Origin: an uncultured Collinsella sp.
GTDB lineage: Bacteria; Actinomycetota; Coriobacteriia; Coriobacteriales; Coriobacteriaceae
Assembly (NCBI GenBank): GCA_902470695.1
Contig: CABRHH010000017.1
Coordinates: 1-54,210, forward strand
Length of the DNA stretch: 54,210 bases
Reading direction: 5' to 3'
Both the position numbers and the translations under genes were made by a program. The first letter of the stretch is position 1. Each line of letters opens with the position of its first letter. Of the stretch, positions 8,679 to 18,828 are shown one piece after another. A model generated the notes under the pieces. It ran no database searches. It was not told the DNA's origin and saw only the letters and a program-made list of their open reading frames with translations.

Positions 8679-10557
8679 CACCGCCTTTCATCTGCGACTC
8701 GGCGATCTCGCGATACACCGTGCAGCCCTCCATGAGTTCCTCGTGCGTGCCCATGCCCGCCACGCACCCGTCCTGCAGTACCACGATTTGGTCGGCATGC
8801 AGGATGGTGCTGATGCGCTGGGCGATGATGAGCACCGCCGCATCGCGCGTCTCGGGCTTGAGCGCCGCCCGCAGCGCCGCATCGGTCTTGAAGTCGAGCG
8901 CCGAGAACGAATCGTCGAATATGTAGAGGTCGGCGCGCTTCATGAGCGCCCGCGCGATCGACAGGCGCTGGCGCTGGCCGCCCGAGAAGTTCGTGCCGCC
9001 CTGCGCCACGCGGGTGTCGAGGCCGTCGGCCAGATCGAACACGAACTCGCTTTGGGCCACCGCCAGGGCATGGCGCATCTGCTCCTCGCCCGCCGCCTCG
9101 CTGCCGTAGCGCAGGTTGCTCGCCACGGTACCCGAGAAAAGCCACGCCTTCTGCGGCACGTAGGCGATGCGATCGCGCAGGCTGCGCTGAGCCATCGTGC
9201 GGACATCGCGGCCGCCAAACGTCACCGCGCCCTGCGTGGCATCGTGCAGACGCAGCAGCAGCTTCGCGATGGTCGACTTGCCCGAGCCCGTGCTGCCGAT
9301 GATCGCCGTCGTCTGGCCGCGGCGGCAGCTGAAATCCAGGTCATGCAGGGTATCCTCGTCCGCATCGTCGAAGCGGAACGACACGCGCTCGAAGGCGGCC
9401 ACGACCTCGCCCGAACCGGGCGCCGACACCGGCTTCGCAACAACGCTTCGCTTCGGCTCAACCGCCGGCGCCGCAGCGCCTCCGGTAAGCGAGTGCCCGG
9501 TGGCGTTCGGCTCGTCTGCTGGCGCCGCAGCGCCTCTGGTAAGCGAGTGCCCCGCGGCGTTCGGCCCGTCTGTCGGCCCGCCCGCCGAGCCATCTGTCGG
9601 CCCGTCCACGATGCTCGGCACCTGCTCAATCACCTCGCCGCAACGCTGCAGGCACACGAGCGCGCGCGGGACCATGAGCGCCACGAACTGAGCCATCATG
9701 ATGTAGAACATGATGATCATCGCGTACTCGATCACCGCCGTGATGCTGCCGATCTCCATGGCGTGCACGCCCACGCGGTTGCCGCCCAGCCACAGCAACG
9801 CCACCTCGGCGATGTTCATGAGGCAGAAGGAGAAGCAGTCCACACCGGCAAAGATCCAGTTGACCTTGATGGCGGCATCGGCGTAATCGGTGAACACGCG
9901 GCCGCAGCGCTCCTCGTCCTGGCGCTCCTTGCCGAATGCGCGGATCACGCGGACGCCCACGAGGCTCTCGCGCAGCACCGTGTTCATGCGGTCGATGAAG
10001 CCCTGCATGCGCTCGAAGATCGGCGCGGCGCGACGGACGGCCAGCACGGCGAACACCATGACCACGCTCACCACTGCCAGCAGCATCAGGCCCATTTGGA
10101 AATCGATCCGGAAGGCGAGCACCGTGCCCATGACGCAGATGATCGGCACCGGCAGCATGGCCTGCGTGGCGAGCATCACCGTCTGCTGGATAACGTTCAC
10201 GTCGTTGAGGGTGCGTGTGATCATGGAGCCGGTGCCGAAACGCTCGAAATCGCCGCCCGAAAAGCCGAGCGACGCGTCGTAGACCGCCGTGCGGATGTCC
10301 TGCCCCACCTTGGAGGCCAGACGGGCGCACAGGTAGTTGCCCAGCAGGGCGCCGCCGCTCGCACAGCAGCAGGCCACGAGCATGCGCAGGCCCTGGCTCG
10401 CGATGAAATCGGTCGAGCTGGCGCCCACCGCCTGGTTCACCATGCCGGCGAGCATCGTGGGCACGTACAGCGTGCCCGCCACATCGAGCACGAGCGCCGC
10501 CAACGTGGCAGCAACCAGCCCTTTGTATCGTCCCATAACCTTGAGCAGCAGTTTCAT
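8656..10557 (-). CDS. ABC exporter half-transporter with degenerate ATP site
   Basis: The other half (633 residues) of the heterodimeric ABC exporter. Transmembrane domain in about 1-310, ATPase domain in about 385-620 with Walker A GSTGSGKS (421-428) and signature FSGGQ (524-528). Walker B is LYIFDDS, where Asp549 replaces the usual catalytic Glu; this change marks the degenerate site of TM287/LmrC-type subunits. The linker at about 320-372 contains two near-identical 20-residue units around GHSLTRGAAAPA, encoded by a roughly 57-bp DNA duplication. The ATG overlaps the marR stop (ATGA) and has an AGGAGG site. Confidence 0.92.
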   Translation of the reverse strand: MKLLLKVMGRYKGLVAATLAALVLDVAGTLYVPTMLAGMVNQAVGASSTDFIASQGLRMLVACCCASGGALLGNYLCARLASKVGQDIRTAVYDASLGFSGGDFERFGTGSMITRTLNDVNVIQQTVMLATQAMLPVPIICVMGTVLAFRIDFQMGLMLLAVVSVVMVFAVLAVRRAAPIFERMQGFIDRMNTVLRESLVGVRVIRAFGKERQDEERCGRVFTDYADAAIKVNWIFAGVDCFSFCLMNIAEVALLWLGGNRVGVHAMEIGSITAVIEYAMIIMFYIMMAQFVALMVPRALVCLQRCGEVIEQVPSIVDGPTDGSAGGPTDGPNAAGHSLTRGAAAPADEPNATGHSLTGGAAAPAVEPKRSVVAKPVSAPGSGEVVAAFERVSFRFDDADEDTLHDLDFSCRRGQTTAIIGSTGSGKSTIAKLLLRLHDATQGAVTFGGRDVRTMAQRSLRDRIAYVPQKAWLFSGTVASNLRYGSEAAGEEQMRHALAVAQSEFVFDLADGLDTRVAQGGTNFSGGQRQRLSIARALMKRADLYIFDDSFSALDFKTDAALRAALKPETRDAAVLIIAQRISTILHADQIVVLQDGCVAGMGTHEELMEGCTVYREIAESQMKGGDADDDGR

Positions 10558-11387
10558 ACACGGCCCTCCTCGCCCTGCATCAAGCCCTGTTCGAGTTTGT
10601 GCGCGTCGGCTTGCGCGCCCGTCCGCGCCGCATCGGCTGGCACGGCGCGCCCAGCCGACGTGTCTGTAGCTGGCGCTCCGTACGCGGTCGGCGCATCCTC
10701 TGCCGGTGCTTCGGCGCCTAATGCCCCGCCCCTCGGAAGCGCTCCGCTCCCAACCGACGCGACGCTTCCAGCCCGCTGGCCTGCGGCCGGCGCTCCGCCT
10801 GTGGCCGGCGCATCCCCCACAGGCGCATCGACATCGGCCGGCACCTCGTTCCCAACCGATGCGCCCGCGGCAACCTCGGCTCGTGCGCGATCGAACTCCG
10901 CGCTCAACGCCGTGGCGTACTTGGAAATGGTTGTGAGCATCGCCGCGCGCTCATCTTCTGTCAGGCCGAAGAACGCACGCCCCTCGGCAGCGATAGCCGG
11001 CTGAATATAGCGCCGCGCGAACGCCAGACCCGCCTCGGTGAGCGATACGCTCTTGTTCTTTCGACTCCCCTCAAGATAAGCGTATGCGATGAGCCCCTTG
11101 CCCTCCAAGGTCTTGAGCGCCGAGTTAATGGTTTGCTTGCTGAATGACCACGATATATTGAGCTTTTTGATGGATACCGCGCTGTTCGCGCGATGCAGCT
11201 CGTAGAGCATCCAGAACGCGCTGGTAGAAAGCCCGCAGTTGTGCGCCACCTCGTAGTAGAGCCGGTCGACCGTGCTGTAGAGATAGTCGAGCTCGACCGG
11301 GCATACCGCCGTCTCCGGCGCAACCTCCCGCGCAACCTCCCGCGCGGCGCCCCGCTCCGCGTCCTCGCCCTGTTCGCATGCCGCCAT
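10554..11387 (-). CDS. MarR family transcriptional regulator with long C-terminal tail
   Basis: Predicted winged-helix repressor controlling the downstream ABC exporter. The MarR core occupies residues about 30-165: helix pair around LDYLYSTVDRLYYEV, recognition region SFSKQTINSALKTLEGKGLI and a basic wing EGSRKNKSVSLTEAG. After about residue 172 comes a roughly 105-residue Ala/Gly/Pro tail that MarR proteins normally lack; it is repetitive at the DNA level. The ATG at 11387 has GGGAGG 8 nt upstream, and the frame further upstream runs through the operator. It overlaps the first ABC gene by 4 nt, so all three genes are one operon, probably autoregulated. Confidence 0.88.
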   Translation of the reverse strand: MAACEQGEDAERGAAREVAREVAPETAVCPVELDYLYSTVDRLYYEVAHNCGLSTSAFWMLYELHRANSAVSIKKLNISWSFSKQTINSALKTLEGKGLIAYAYLEGSRKNKSVSLTEAGLAFARRYIQPAIAAEGRAFFGLTEDERAAMLTTISKYATALSAEFDRARAEVAAGASVGNEVPADVDAPVGDAPATGGAPAAGQRAGSVASVGSGALPRGGALGAEAPAEDAPTAYGAPATDTSAGRAVPADAARTGAQADAHKLEQGLMQGEEGRV

Positions 11388-11422
11388 AGGCGAATCCTCC
11401 CATCCTGTTGTCGCATGAAAAA

Positions 11423-11474
11423 ATAATCCGAAATCGGACAGAAGCAGATTAGTCCGACTTCGGATTATTGTCAA
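11423..11474 (-). promoter_or_regulatory. Promoter and palindromic operator of the marR-ABC operon
   Basis: Two 17-bp arms, 11423-11439 (ATAATCCGAAATCGGAC) and 11452-11468, are inverted copies with one mismatch, separated by 12 bp. Each arm also contains a TCCGA-N2-TCGGA palindrome, so there are probably two MarR dimer sites. The right arm exactly fills the 17-bp spacer between a consensus TTGACA (11474-11469, minus strand) and a weak -10 TAATCT (11451-11446). A bound repressor would therefore block polymerase, consistent with autoregulation. Confidence 0.8.
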
Positions 11475-11537
11475 CAACAAACACCAGGTGTTCGCGAAGG
11501 TTGTAAAGCCCGGCGGCCGCGCGCTTCGTCACGTATG

Positions 11538-11577
11538 CCTACGCCACGCGCGCCTCGCCTACGCCACGCGCGCCTCG
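11538..11577. repeat. Exact 20-bp tandem duplication across a stop codon
   Basis: The 20 bases 11538-11557 are repeated exactly at 11558-11577. The second copy contains the stop codon of the small hypothetical gene (11559-11561) and its last five codons. The duplication shifts frame by two, so it does not extend the protein. Confidence 0.85.
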
Positions 11578-11921
11578 GCTGCCTCGGGCTCACAAGCGCT
11601 CTCCTGGGGCGCTTCGGGACGCTGCCACCCCTCCTGCACCGACTCGTAGAACACAGCGTTGGGCGTAAGGTCGTGGATGCTCTTGCCGTCGAGCCACGGC
11701 AGCTCCACCAGCTCAGGCAGGGTGGTGACCAGCTCGCTGCAATCGCAGAAGCGCCCGTGCCCATTCAGACGCTCGCAATCCTGGACGCGCCAATAGCCGT
11801 CGGTGTGGGTGACGTAGTATTCATGACCGGCAACATCCATGAACACGCGTGTCTTTGAGCGCAGGTACGGCAGGAGCGCTTCGAAATCCAACTCGAGCTC
11901 CTGCGTGGCTTTCAATCCCAT
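11559..11921 (-). CDS. Hypothetical protein, 120 residues
   Basis: I do not recognise this protein. It is soluble and rich in acidic and aromatic residues, with a central segment (VFMDVAGHEYYVTHTDGYWRVQDCERLNGHGRFCDCSELV) holding three cysteines and two histidines, and an Ala/Glu-rich end. No signal peptide or membrane segment is seen. The ATG has GGGAG 6 nt upstream, and codon use is like that of the neighbours, so I accept it as a gene. It stands alone between the marR promoter and the YeiH gene. Confidence 0.6.
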   Translation of the reverse strand: MGLKATQELELDFEALLPYLRSKTRVFMDVAGHEYYVTHTDGYWRVQDCERLNGHGRFCDCSELVTTLPELVELPWLDGKSIHDLTPNAVFYESVQEGWQRPEAPQESACEPEAAEARVA

Positions 11922-12219
11922 GATCGACTCCCATCACTCGCGCGCTCGGCGCCGTGGACGAGCGCATGCATAACCGTTACCTTCATCTTTGGCGCGATAT
12001 CAGCTTCACGCAAGGAAAAGTAGGCAGACGGTCGATTTCATCGAGCAACGGTATGCATAGAGGACGATTCATGATGAATAGGCGGCATGCGTACGCTATC
12101 GGAGGCCGAAGAGGTCACGCCGCCGGACCCGCGCCATCGAACCCGAAACACCGTGCGGACCTGCAAGACCAAATGCCTCGCAAGCCCGCACAACCGATGC
12201 GACCTCTCGCCAGCCGGTG
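11922..12219. other. Intergenic region without recognised feature
   Basis: About 300 bp between the small hypothetical gene and the end of the YeiH gene. It is slightly AT-richer than its surroundings between 11980 and 12090. It must hold the promoter of the small gene, but no clear -35/-10 pair, terminator or repeat is visible. Confidence 0.4.
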
Positions 12220-13404
12220 CTACCAGATGCCCAACAGGTGCTGCATGCCCAGACTCACGGCCGCGATGCCCACCCAGCAGCAGAAGCCCATGAGAATCGG
12301 CTTGCCGCCCGTGCGCACCAGCTTGACGATGTCGGTATTGAAGCCGATCGCCGCCATCGCCATCACGATGAAGAACTTCGACAGCTCCTTGATGGGTGCC
12401 GTCACCGCAGTGGGCAGTGCGAACACCGTGGTCACCACGCTGGCGAGGACGAAGAACAGGATGAAGGTCGGGAACACCTTCTTGAGGCTGAACGAGCCCG
12501 TGGCGGAAGCGGCGGACGCGCCCGCAGCGGAGCCGGCCGCGCCCGCAGCGGAGCCGGCCCCGGCGCCCGCGGCGAACCCTGCCTCGGTACCCATGGCGGT
12601 CCCTGCCGCAGCGCTTCCGGACACCGCAGCACCCATGGCGGCCCCTGCCGCAGCGGCCGCCCGACGCGCGCGGAAGCTCCGCCACAGCGCCAAGCCCAGC
12701 GTGATGGGAATGATGGCCAGCGTGCGCGTCAGCTTCACGATGGTGGCGTGGTCAAGCGCGTTCGCGCCCGGGTGCATGCCGTCCCATGCCGAGGCGGCCG
12801 CCGTCACCGAGGACGTGTCGTTCACCGCCGTGCCCGCGAACAGGCCGAAGCCGTCATTGGTGAGCCCCAGCGCGCCACCCAGCGCCGGGAACACCAGCGC
12901 CGCGATGATGTTGAACAAAAAGATCACGCTGATGGCCTGCGCGATCTCCTCATCATCGGCATCGATCACCGGCGCGGTGGCCGCGATCGCCGAGCCGCCA
13001 CAGATCGACGACCCCACGCCCACGAGCGTCGAGATCTTGCCCGGGATCTTGAGGGCGCGACACAGCACGAACGAGATGATCAGTGAGGTGCTGATGGTGG
13101 CCACGATCACCGGCAGCGACGTTGCGCCCACCTGCGCAATCTGATTCAGGTTCAGGCCGAATCCCAGCAGGATCACCGCGTACTGCAGCACCTTCTTGGA
13201 GGTGAACTTCACGCCGGGCGCCGTTGCGGCGGCAACCTCAGCGCGGCCGCGCAGCACCTGCGCCAGCACCATGCCGAGCAGGATGGCGAACACCGGACCT
13301 CCCACCACCTCGAAGCTCTTGCCGAGCAGCCACGACGGCACCGCGATCACCAGGCACAACGCCACGCCGCGCCACATATCCTTCGCATCCTTGATGAGTT
13401 CCAT
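12220..13404 (-). CDS. YeiH/UPF0324 family putative sulfate or anion exporter
   Basis: A 394-residue polytopic membrane protein of the YeiH family (UPF0324, also annotated putative sulfate exporter). Family motifs are visible: FAILLGMVLAQV, QYAVILLGFGLNLNQI, GVGSSICGGSAIAATAPVI, FAGTAVNDTSSVTAA and a C-terminal KFFIVMAMAAIGFNTD. Residues 248-302 are an Ala/Gly-rich insertion between two membrane segments, containing a 21-bp perfect tandem repeat near 12520. The ATG at 13404 follows AAAGGA at normal distance. It is divergent from a LysR regulator, the same arrangement as yeiE-yeiH in enterobacteria, so control by that regulator is likely. Confidence 0.87.
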   Translation of the reverse strand: MELIKDAKDMWRGVALCLVIAVPSWLLGKSFEVVGGPVFAILLGMVLAQVLRGRAEVAAATAPGVKFTSKKVLQYAVILLGFGLNLNQIAQVGATSLPVIVATISTSLIISFVLCRALKIPGKISTLVGVGSSICGGSAIAATAPVIDADDEEIAQAISVIFLFNIIAALVFPALGGALGLTNDGFGLFAGTAVNDTSSVTAAASAWDGMHPGANALDHATIVKLTRTLAIIPITLGLALWRSFRARRAAAAAGAAMGAAVSGSAAAGTAMGTEAGFAAGAGAGSAAGAAGSAAGASAASATGSFSLKKVFPTFILFFVLASVVTTVFALPTAVTAPIKELSKFFIVMAMAAIGFNTDIVKLVRTGGKPILMGFCCWVGIAAVSLGMQHLLGIW

Positions 13405-13789
13405 GGGGCAGTCCTTTCCCGTAACAACATGTTGGTGGGCAACGCGCGTGCACGACCATTGCACGCGAAAGTCCTGCGCACTTTCGCATGTCCGTCGAAG
13501 ACGAACCTGGCAAGCGCGGGTCCAACACATCTGCCGGACGCGACCCAGGCACGCATCGCACGCTACCGCACATAGACCCTTTTTTCCGCACCGCCCGTAT
13601 GCCTCACACCCGTCGGGGGTGCGGCGTCCTCGGTTCGAAACGCCATCTCAGCAGAACGCCGGGTCGTCGAACCCGTGGAGCCTGCGCCGCGCACCGCAAC
13701 GGCTCCTCATGATACGTGTCTCTTCTATAATCAATCCTGCTATTATGCTTATCGTTCTATAACGTATTGTTATGAAATGAGGGAGACCT
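13405..13789. promoter_or_regulatory. Divergent YeiH/LysR control region
   Basis: The 385-bp gap between divergent genes. Next to the LysR start, ATAAC-GTATT-GTTAT at 13759-13773 is a perfect dyad with 5-bp spacer and T/A ends of the T-N11-A class typical of LysR binding sites. The surrounding 13725-13780 is AT-rich. The remainder (13420-13700) is GC-rich and shows only scattered short inverted repeats. Confidence 0.5.
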
Positions 13790-14674
13790 GTGCTCGACTA
13801 CCGCGTCCATACGTTCCTCGCCGCATATCGCGCACGCAGCTTCACGGGAGCAGCGCGCGAGCTGCACATCACGCAACCCGCTGTCTCCCAGCACATCAAG
13901 CACCTCGAAGCCGAAATCGCGCGGCCGCTTTTCGACACGCGCGGGCGCACCATTCGTCCATCCGCCGCAGCAGACCTGCTCTACCAGCGCCTTTCCGTCA
14001 TGGCGAACGACGAAGCGCGCCTGATGGCCGAAATTGCCCAGCTCGACGCAGAAACCGTACGACCCCTGCGCCTCGGCTGCACCCGCACCATCGCCGACTA
14101 CGTTGCCCCGCGCCTGCTCACCGCCCACGCAGCCCGCCATCCCGAGCAGCCCATCTCCGTGCGCTGCGACAACACAAGCGAGCTGGTCGCCCGCATCAAC
14201 TCCGGTGATCTGGACGCTGCGCTCGTTGAGGGCTCGTATGACCACCGCGCGTTTGATGGCGCGACGCTCTCCCACGAGCCGTTTGTAGCGGTCGCCGCCC
14301 CGAACATGTGCGGCATCGGCCCTGGATTCAACGCCATCAAGGGTCTCCTCACCTGCCCCCTGATCGTGCGCGAGACGGGATCTGGCAGCCGCGAGATCCT
14401 CGAGCGCAACCTTGCCGCGCGCGGCATCGCCGTTGAGGACTTCGCCTCCGTCACCGAAGTCGCGAGCATCCCCATCATCAAGGAGCTCGTTCGCGCCGGC
14501 AGAGGCATCACGTTCATCTACCGCGTCGCCGTCGAGGAGGAGCTCCGCCGCGGCGAGCTCTGCGACATCACGCCAACAGATTTCGGCATCGAGCACCCCT
14601 TCGACCTCATCTGGCAACGCGGCAGTATCTACGAACCCCGCTTCCGCGCATTCCTCACCGAGCTTGCGCGCTGA
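13790..14674 (+). CDS. LysR family transcriptional regulator
   Basis: A 294-residue LysR-type regulator: N-terminal winged helix (residues 1-65, SFTGAARELHITQPAVSQHIKHLE), then a two-lobed periplasmic-binding-like effector domain (about 88-290). The start is GTG at 13790 with GGGAG 5 nt upstream. It is divergent from the YeiH-type transporter, so it probably activates that gene, as YeiE (the LysR regulator of yeiH) does. The likely binding site lies 17-31 nt before its own start, suggesting autoregulation too. Ligand unknown. Confidence 0.92.
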   Translation: MLDYRVHTFLAAYRARSFTGAARELHITQPAVSQHIKHLEAEIARPLFDTRGRTIRPSAAADLLYQRLSVMANDEARLMAEIAQLDAETVRPLRLGCTRTIADYVAPRLLTAHAARHPEQPISVRCDNTSELVARINSGDLDAALVEGSYDHRAFDGATLSHEPFVAVAAPNMCGIGPGFNAIKGLLTCPLIVRETGSGSREILERNLAARGIAVEDFASVTEVASIPIIKELVRAGRGITFIYRVAVEEELRRGELCDITPTDFGIEHPFDLIWQRGSIYEPRFRAFLTELAR

Positions 14675-14762
14675 CGCTGCGCCCGCAACCCGAGAGGAAC
14701 GGCGGCGGGAGCCTCGTGGCTCGCGACCTCGCGCCCGTGCCCCCGATCGAAGAGGCCGCCGG

Positions 14763-16631
<1,869 letters not shown>

Positions 16632-17149
16632 ACCTGCACCTTTCGCTCTCGGCGGCAGCAGCGGCCGCACCGGTTTCGACCGCCTGCATACACGCCGCTT
16701 GCGAGCGGCGCCGCGCAGGTAGCCGTTTGGTTCCCCGAGCCCGTACACGCATCAGCGATACCAGGCCGCGTTGTATTGTACCGAACGCACCCTGCCGACC
16801 TTGTTCAGCTGGTATGGTTTCAACAAGACCACATCGGTGCGGTAAAGTGTGCTGGTGGCGGGGCATCGATGCGACACGAAACGTGGCGCTGCGGCCCGCG
16901 GGGTGCATCATTCCGACGCGGAGCCCAAGGCGACTTGGCGCAGGGCGAGGCAACGTAGCCCGCAGGACGCAACGGTTCGACGCGGGGCGTGGCGATGCGG
17001 CCAACGGCGCACCCCGGCCCCGCCTTCCCCCTAGCTCTGCGGTGGCACATGACTAGAACCCATAGATACTTATTTTTTACCTTAAGTATTCATTCAAACA
17101 GGTCGCTAAAATATATAGGGGGTTGCTTTATAGATTGCACTACTGACGT
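16632..17149. other. Intergenic, GC-rich then AT-rich, no gene
   Basis: From 16632 to about 17045 the sequence is GC-rich with short CGACGCGGGG-like repeats. It then changes abruptly at about 17055 to AT-rich sequence (TATTTTTTACCTTAAG and AAAATATATAGGG), unlike anything else in the window. Small frames are open, but none has a ribosome site or recognisable product. Confidence 0.5.
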
Positions 17150-17346
17150 GTGGTCGCAAATGGCTTCTAATGGGTTTTCCGGTGCAATTGTGCCTCCGAA
17201 TATGGAACGAATATCGCTCGAAATGCCATCTCGGGGGACCCCGTGGGGGCGCTGGAGGTGAACAACGCCTCCCAGAGGCTCTGAACGCATGCCGTGCATA
17301 GCGTTTTCCGGAGCGCAAACACCCATTAGATGCCATTTGCGACCAC
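17150..17346. mobile_element. 197-bp element bounded by 26-bp inverted repeats
   Basis: Positions 17150-17175 (begins GTGGTCGCAAATGGC) and 17321-17346 (the inverted copy) match at 25 of 26 bases. Just inside each arm is a GTTTTCCGG(T/A)GC motif, giving a partial second layer. The interior has a G/C hairpin (GGGGGACCCCGTGGGGG region) and GGAGGTGAACAACGCCTCC. No coding gene is supported. Flanks show no obvious target duplication. The element could be a MITE-like non-autonomous insertion or a structured RNA; its low-GC surroundings suggest acquisition. Confidence 0.5.
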
Positions 17347-17533
17347 CGCAGGCAAGCAAATGTCTACGCGCATCCGATCCACGGCGGCTTCAATCCAGGC
17401 TGATCAGAGCACCTGCATATATAGATGGTTTCATCCAGATTGTTTGCAATGGGAATAGCCCTAGAGCGTCACAACGTTCCCCGCACCGCTCACCGCTCCG
17501 TCAAGCCGCCACAACCGGGCCAACCCGGCCGGA
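17347..17533. other. AT-rich tail region before murB stop
   Basis: Downstream flank of the inverted-repeat element and 3' side of murB. It is moderately AT-rich up to 17460, then returns to the usual high GC. No terminator is recognised for murB. Confidence 0.4.
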
Positions 17534-18478
17534 CTAGAACTCGCCCACCATGTGGACCTCGGGTTCCAGCTCCACGCCGAACTGCGCGCGGACCTCGTCT
17601 TGCACATGCTCGATCAGGCTGCGCACGTCGCGCGCCGTGGCGCCGCCCGTGTTCACCACGAACCCGCTGTGCTTCTCCGACACCTGCGCGGCGCCCACGC
17701 GCGCACCGCGCAGCCCCGCGTCCATGATGAGCTTGCCGGCGAAGTGCCCCTCCGGGCGCTTGAAGGTGGAGCCAGCGCTCGGCATATCCAGCGGCTGCTT
17801 CTCCTCACGACGCCGCTGGTAGTCGTCCATGCTCGCACGGATCATGGCCTCGTTTTCCGGGGCGAGCTTAAAGGTCGCCCGCAAAACCACCAGTCCATCG
17901 GTTTGCACGCGGCTCGTGCGGTAGCCCATACGCAGGTCGGCCACGTCCAACGTGTGCACCGAACCACGACCCCCGGACCGGCTGGGAATGTAGACCTCGG
18001 CGCTCTCCAGCACACCAGCCGTGGTGCCGTCGTAGGCGCCGGCGTTCATGAAGCAGGCGCCGCCCACCGTAGCCGGGATGCCCCACAGCGGCTCCATACC
18101 CGACAGGCCTGCGTCCGCCGCCGCCAGCGCCACATCGCGCAACAGCGCTCCAGCCTCCGCCGTCACGCGCCAGCCGCCGCACGCGATCTGGGAGAAGTTC
18201 TCGCGCAGCACGATGACCACGCCGCGGATGCCGCGATCGCCCACGAGCAGGTCGCTGCCGTTGCCCACCACGGTGAACGGCACCTCCCCCATGCGGCAGA
18301 TGTCGAGCACCTTCGCCACCGCCTCGACAGTATGCGGGGTCACCAGAACGTCCGCCGGACCACCGATCTTGAACGTGGTGTGCTCGCGCATGGGCTCGGC
18401 CATCAGCACGTTTTCCTCGCCTGCCGCCGCGGCAAGCACGCACAGCATCTCCTCGCTGACATATTCATACTCATGCAT
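17534..18478 (-). CDS. murB: UDP-N-acetylenolpyruvoylglucosamine reductase
   Basis: FAD- and NADPH-dependent reductase that makes UDP-MurNAc for peptidoglycan synthesis. The 314 residues fit the short (type II) MurB. The FAD domain carries NTTFKIGG-like EHTTFKIGGPADVL (32-45), GNGSDLLVG (72-80) and the WGIPATVGGACFMNAGAYDG stretch from residue 132. The catalytic serine is Ser237 in PSAGSTFKRP and the late catalytic Glu is in LEPEVHMVG (about 307). The ATG has GAGG 8 nt upstream. It is transcribed toward glmS, away from the riboswitch. Confidence 0.96.
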   Translation of the reverse strand: MHEYEYVSEEMLCVLAAAAGEENVLMAEPMREHTTFKIGGPADVLVTPHTVEAVAKVLDICRMGEVPFTVVGNGSDLLVGDRGIRGVVIVLRENFSQIACGGWRVTAEAGALLRDVALAAADAGLSGMEPLWGIPATVGGACFMNAGAYDGTTAGVLESAEVYIPSRSGGRGSVHTLDVADLRMGYRTSRVQTDGLVVLRATFKLAPENEAMIRASMDDYQRRREEKQPLDMPSAGSTFKRPEGHFAGKLIMDAGLRGARVGAAQVSEKHSGFVVNTGGATARDVRSLIEHVQDEVRAQFGVELEPEVHMVGEF

Positions 18479-18640
18479 GGTATGGTCCTCTCATCGATTC
18501 CGCGCCGGGCGCGGACGGTGTTCGCTCAAATCTGCTGTTGACTATACCCCGGGCACCCGCAAGCGCACACGAACAACAGGGGTTGCATCGAGCCCGACCG
18601 CGGCGCCAACAGCATCGACATGGGAGCCGGGTGTCAACGC

Positions 18641-18669
18641 TTGCACGTGCGCGGCCCCCGCGCTATAGT
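18641..18669 (+). promoter_or_regulatory. Promoter of the riboflavin transporter operon
   Basis: TTGCAC (18641-18646) and TATAGT (18664-18669) with an exact 17-bp spacer. Transcription would start just before the FMN riboswitch, as needed for control by the leader. Confidence 0.75.
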
Positions 18670-18675
18670 GGCGCT

Positions 18676-18813
18676 GTTTCAAGGCGGGGTGCGATTCCCC
18701 ACCGGCGGTGATTGCTACAGATCAGTATCTGCACGCATAAGCCCGCTACCCGCATCTTTGCGGCTGACCCGGTGCGATTCCGGGGCCGACGGTACAGTCC
18801 GGATGGAAGAAAC
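18676..18813 (+). ncRNA. FMN riboswitch (RFN element)
   Basis: Leader RNA that binds flavin mononucleotide and shuts off downstream expression. The conserved blocks of the RFN family are present in order: closing stem GTTTC ... GAAAC, GGCGGGGTGCGATTCCCC, ACCGGCGGT, AGCCCGC, TGACCCGGTGCGATTCC, GGGGCCGACGGT and ACAGTCCGGATGGAAGAAAC. The ribosome site AGGAG follows directly (18814-18818) and no intrinsic terminator hairpin is seen between it and the gene. Control is therefore more likely at translation initiation. Confidence 0.95.
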
Positions 18814-18828
18814 AGGAGGCTTCTTCTC

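Noticed and set aside
16632..16900. glmS ribozyme upstream of glmS
   Set aside because: I could not find the conserved core or a cleavage-site-like context. The leader is short and GC-rich.
17090..17359. An 89-codon frame on the minus strand through the inverted-repeat element
   Set aside because: It includes both arms and shows no ribosome site, no recognisable product and internal repetition caused by the element itself.
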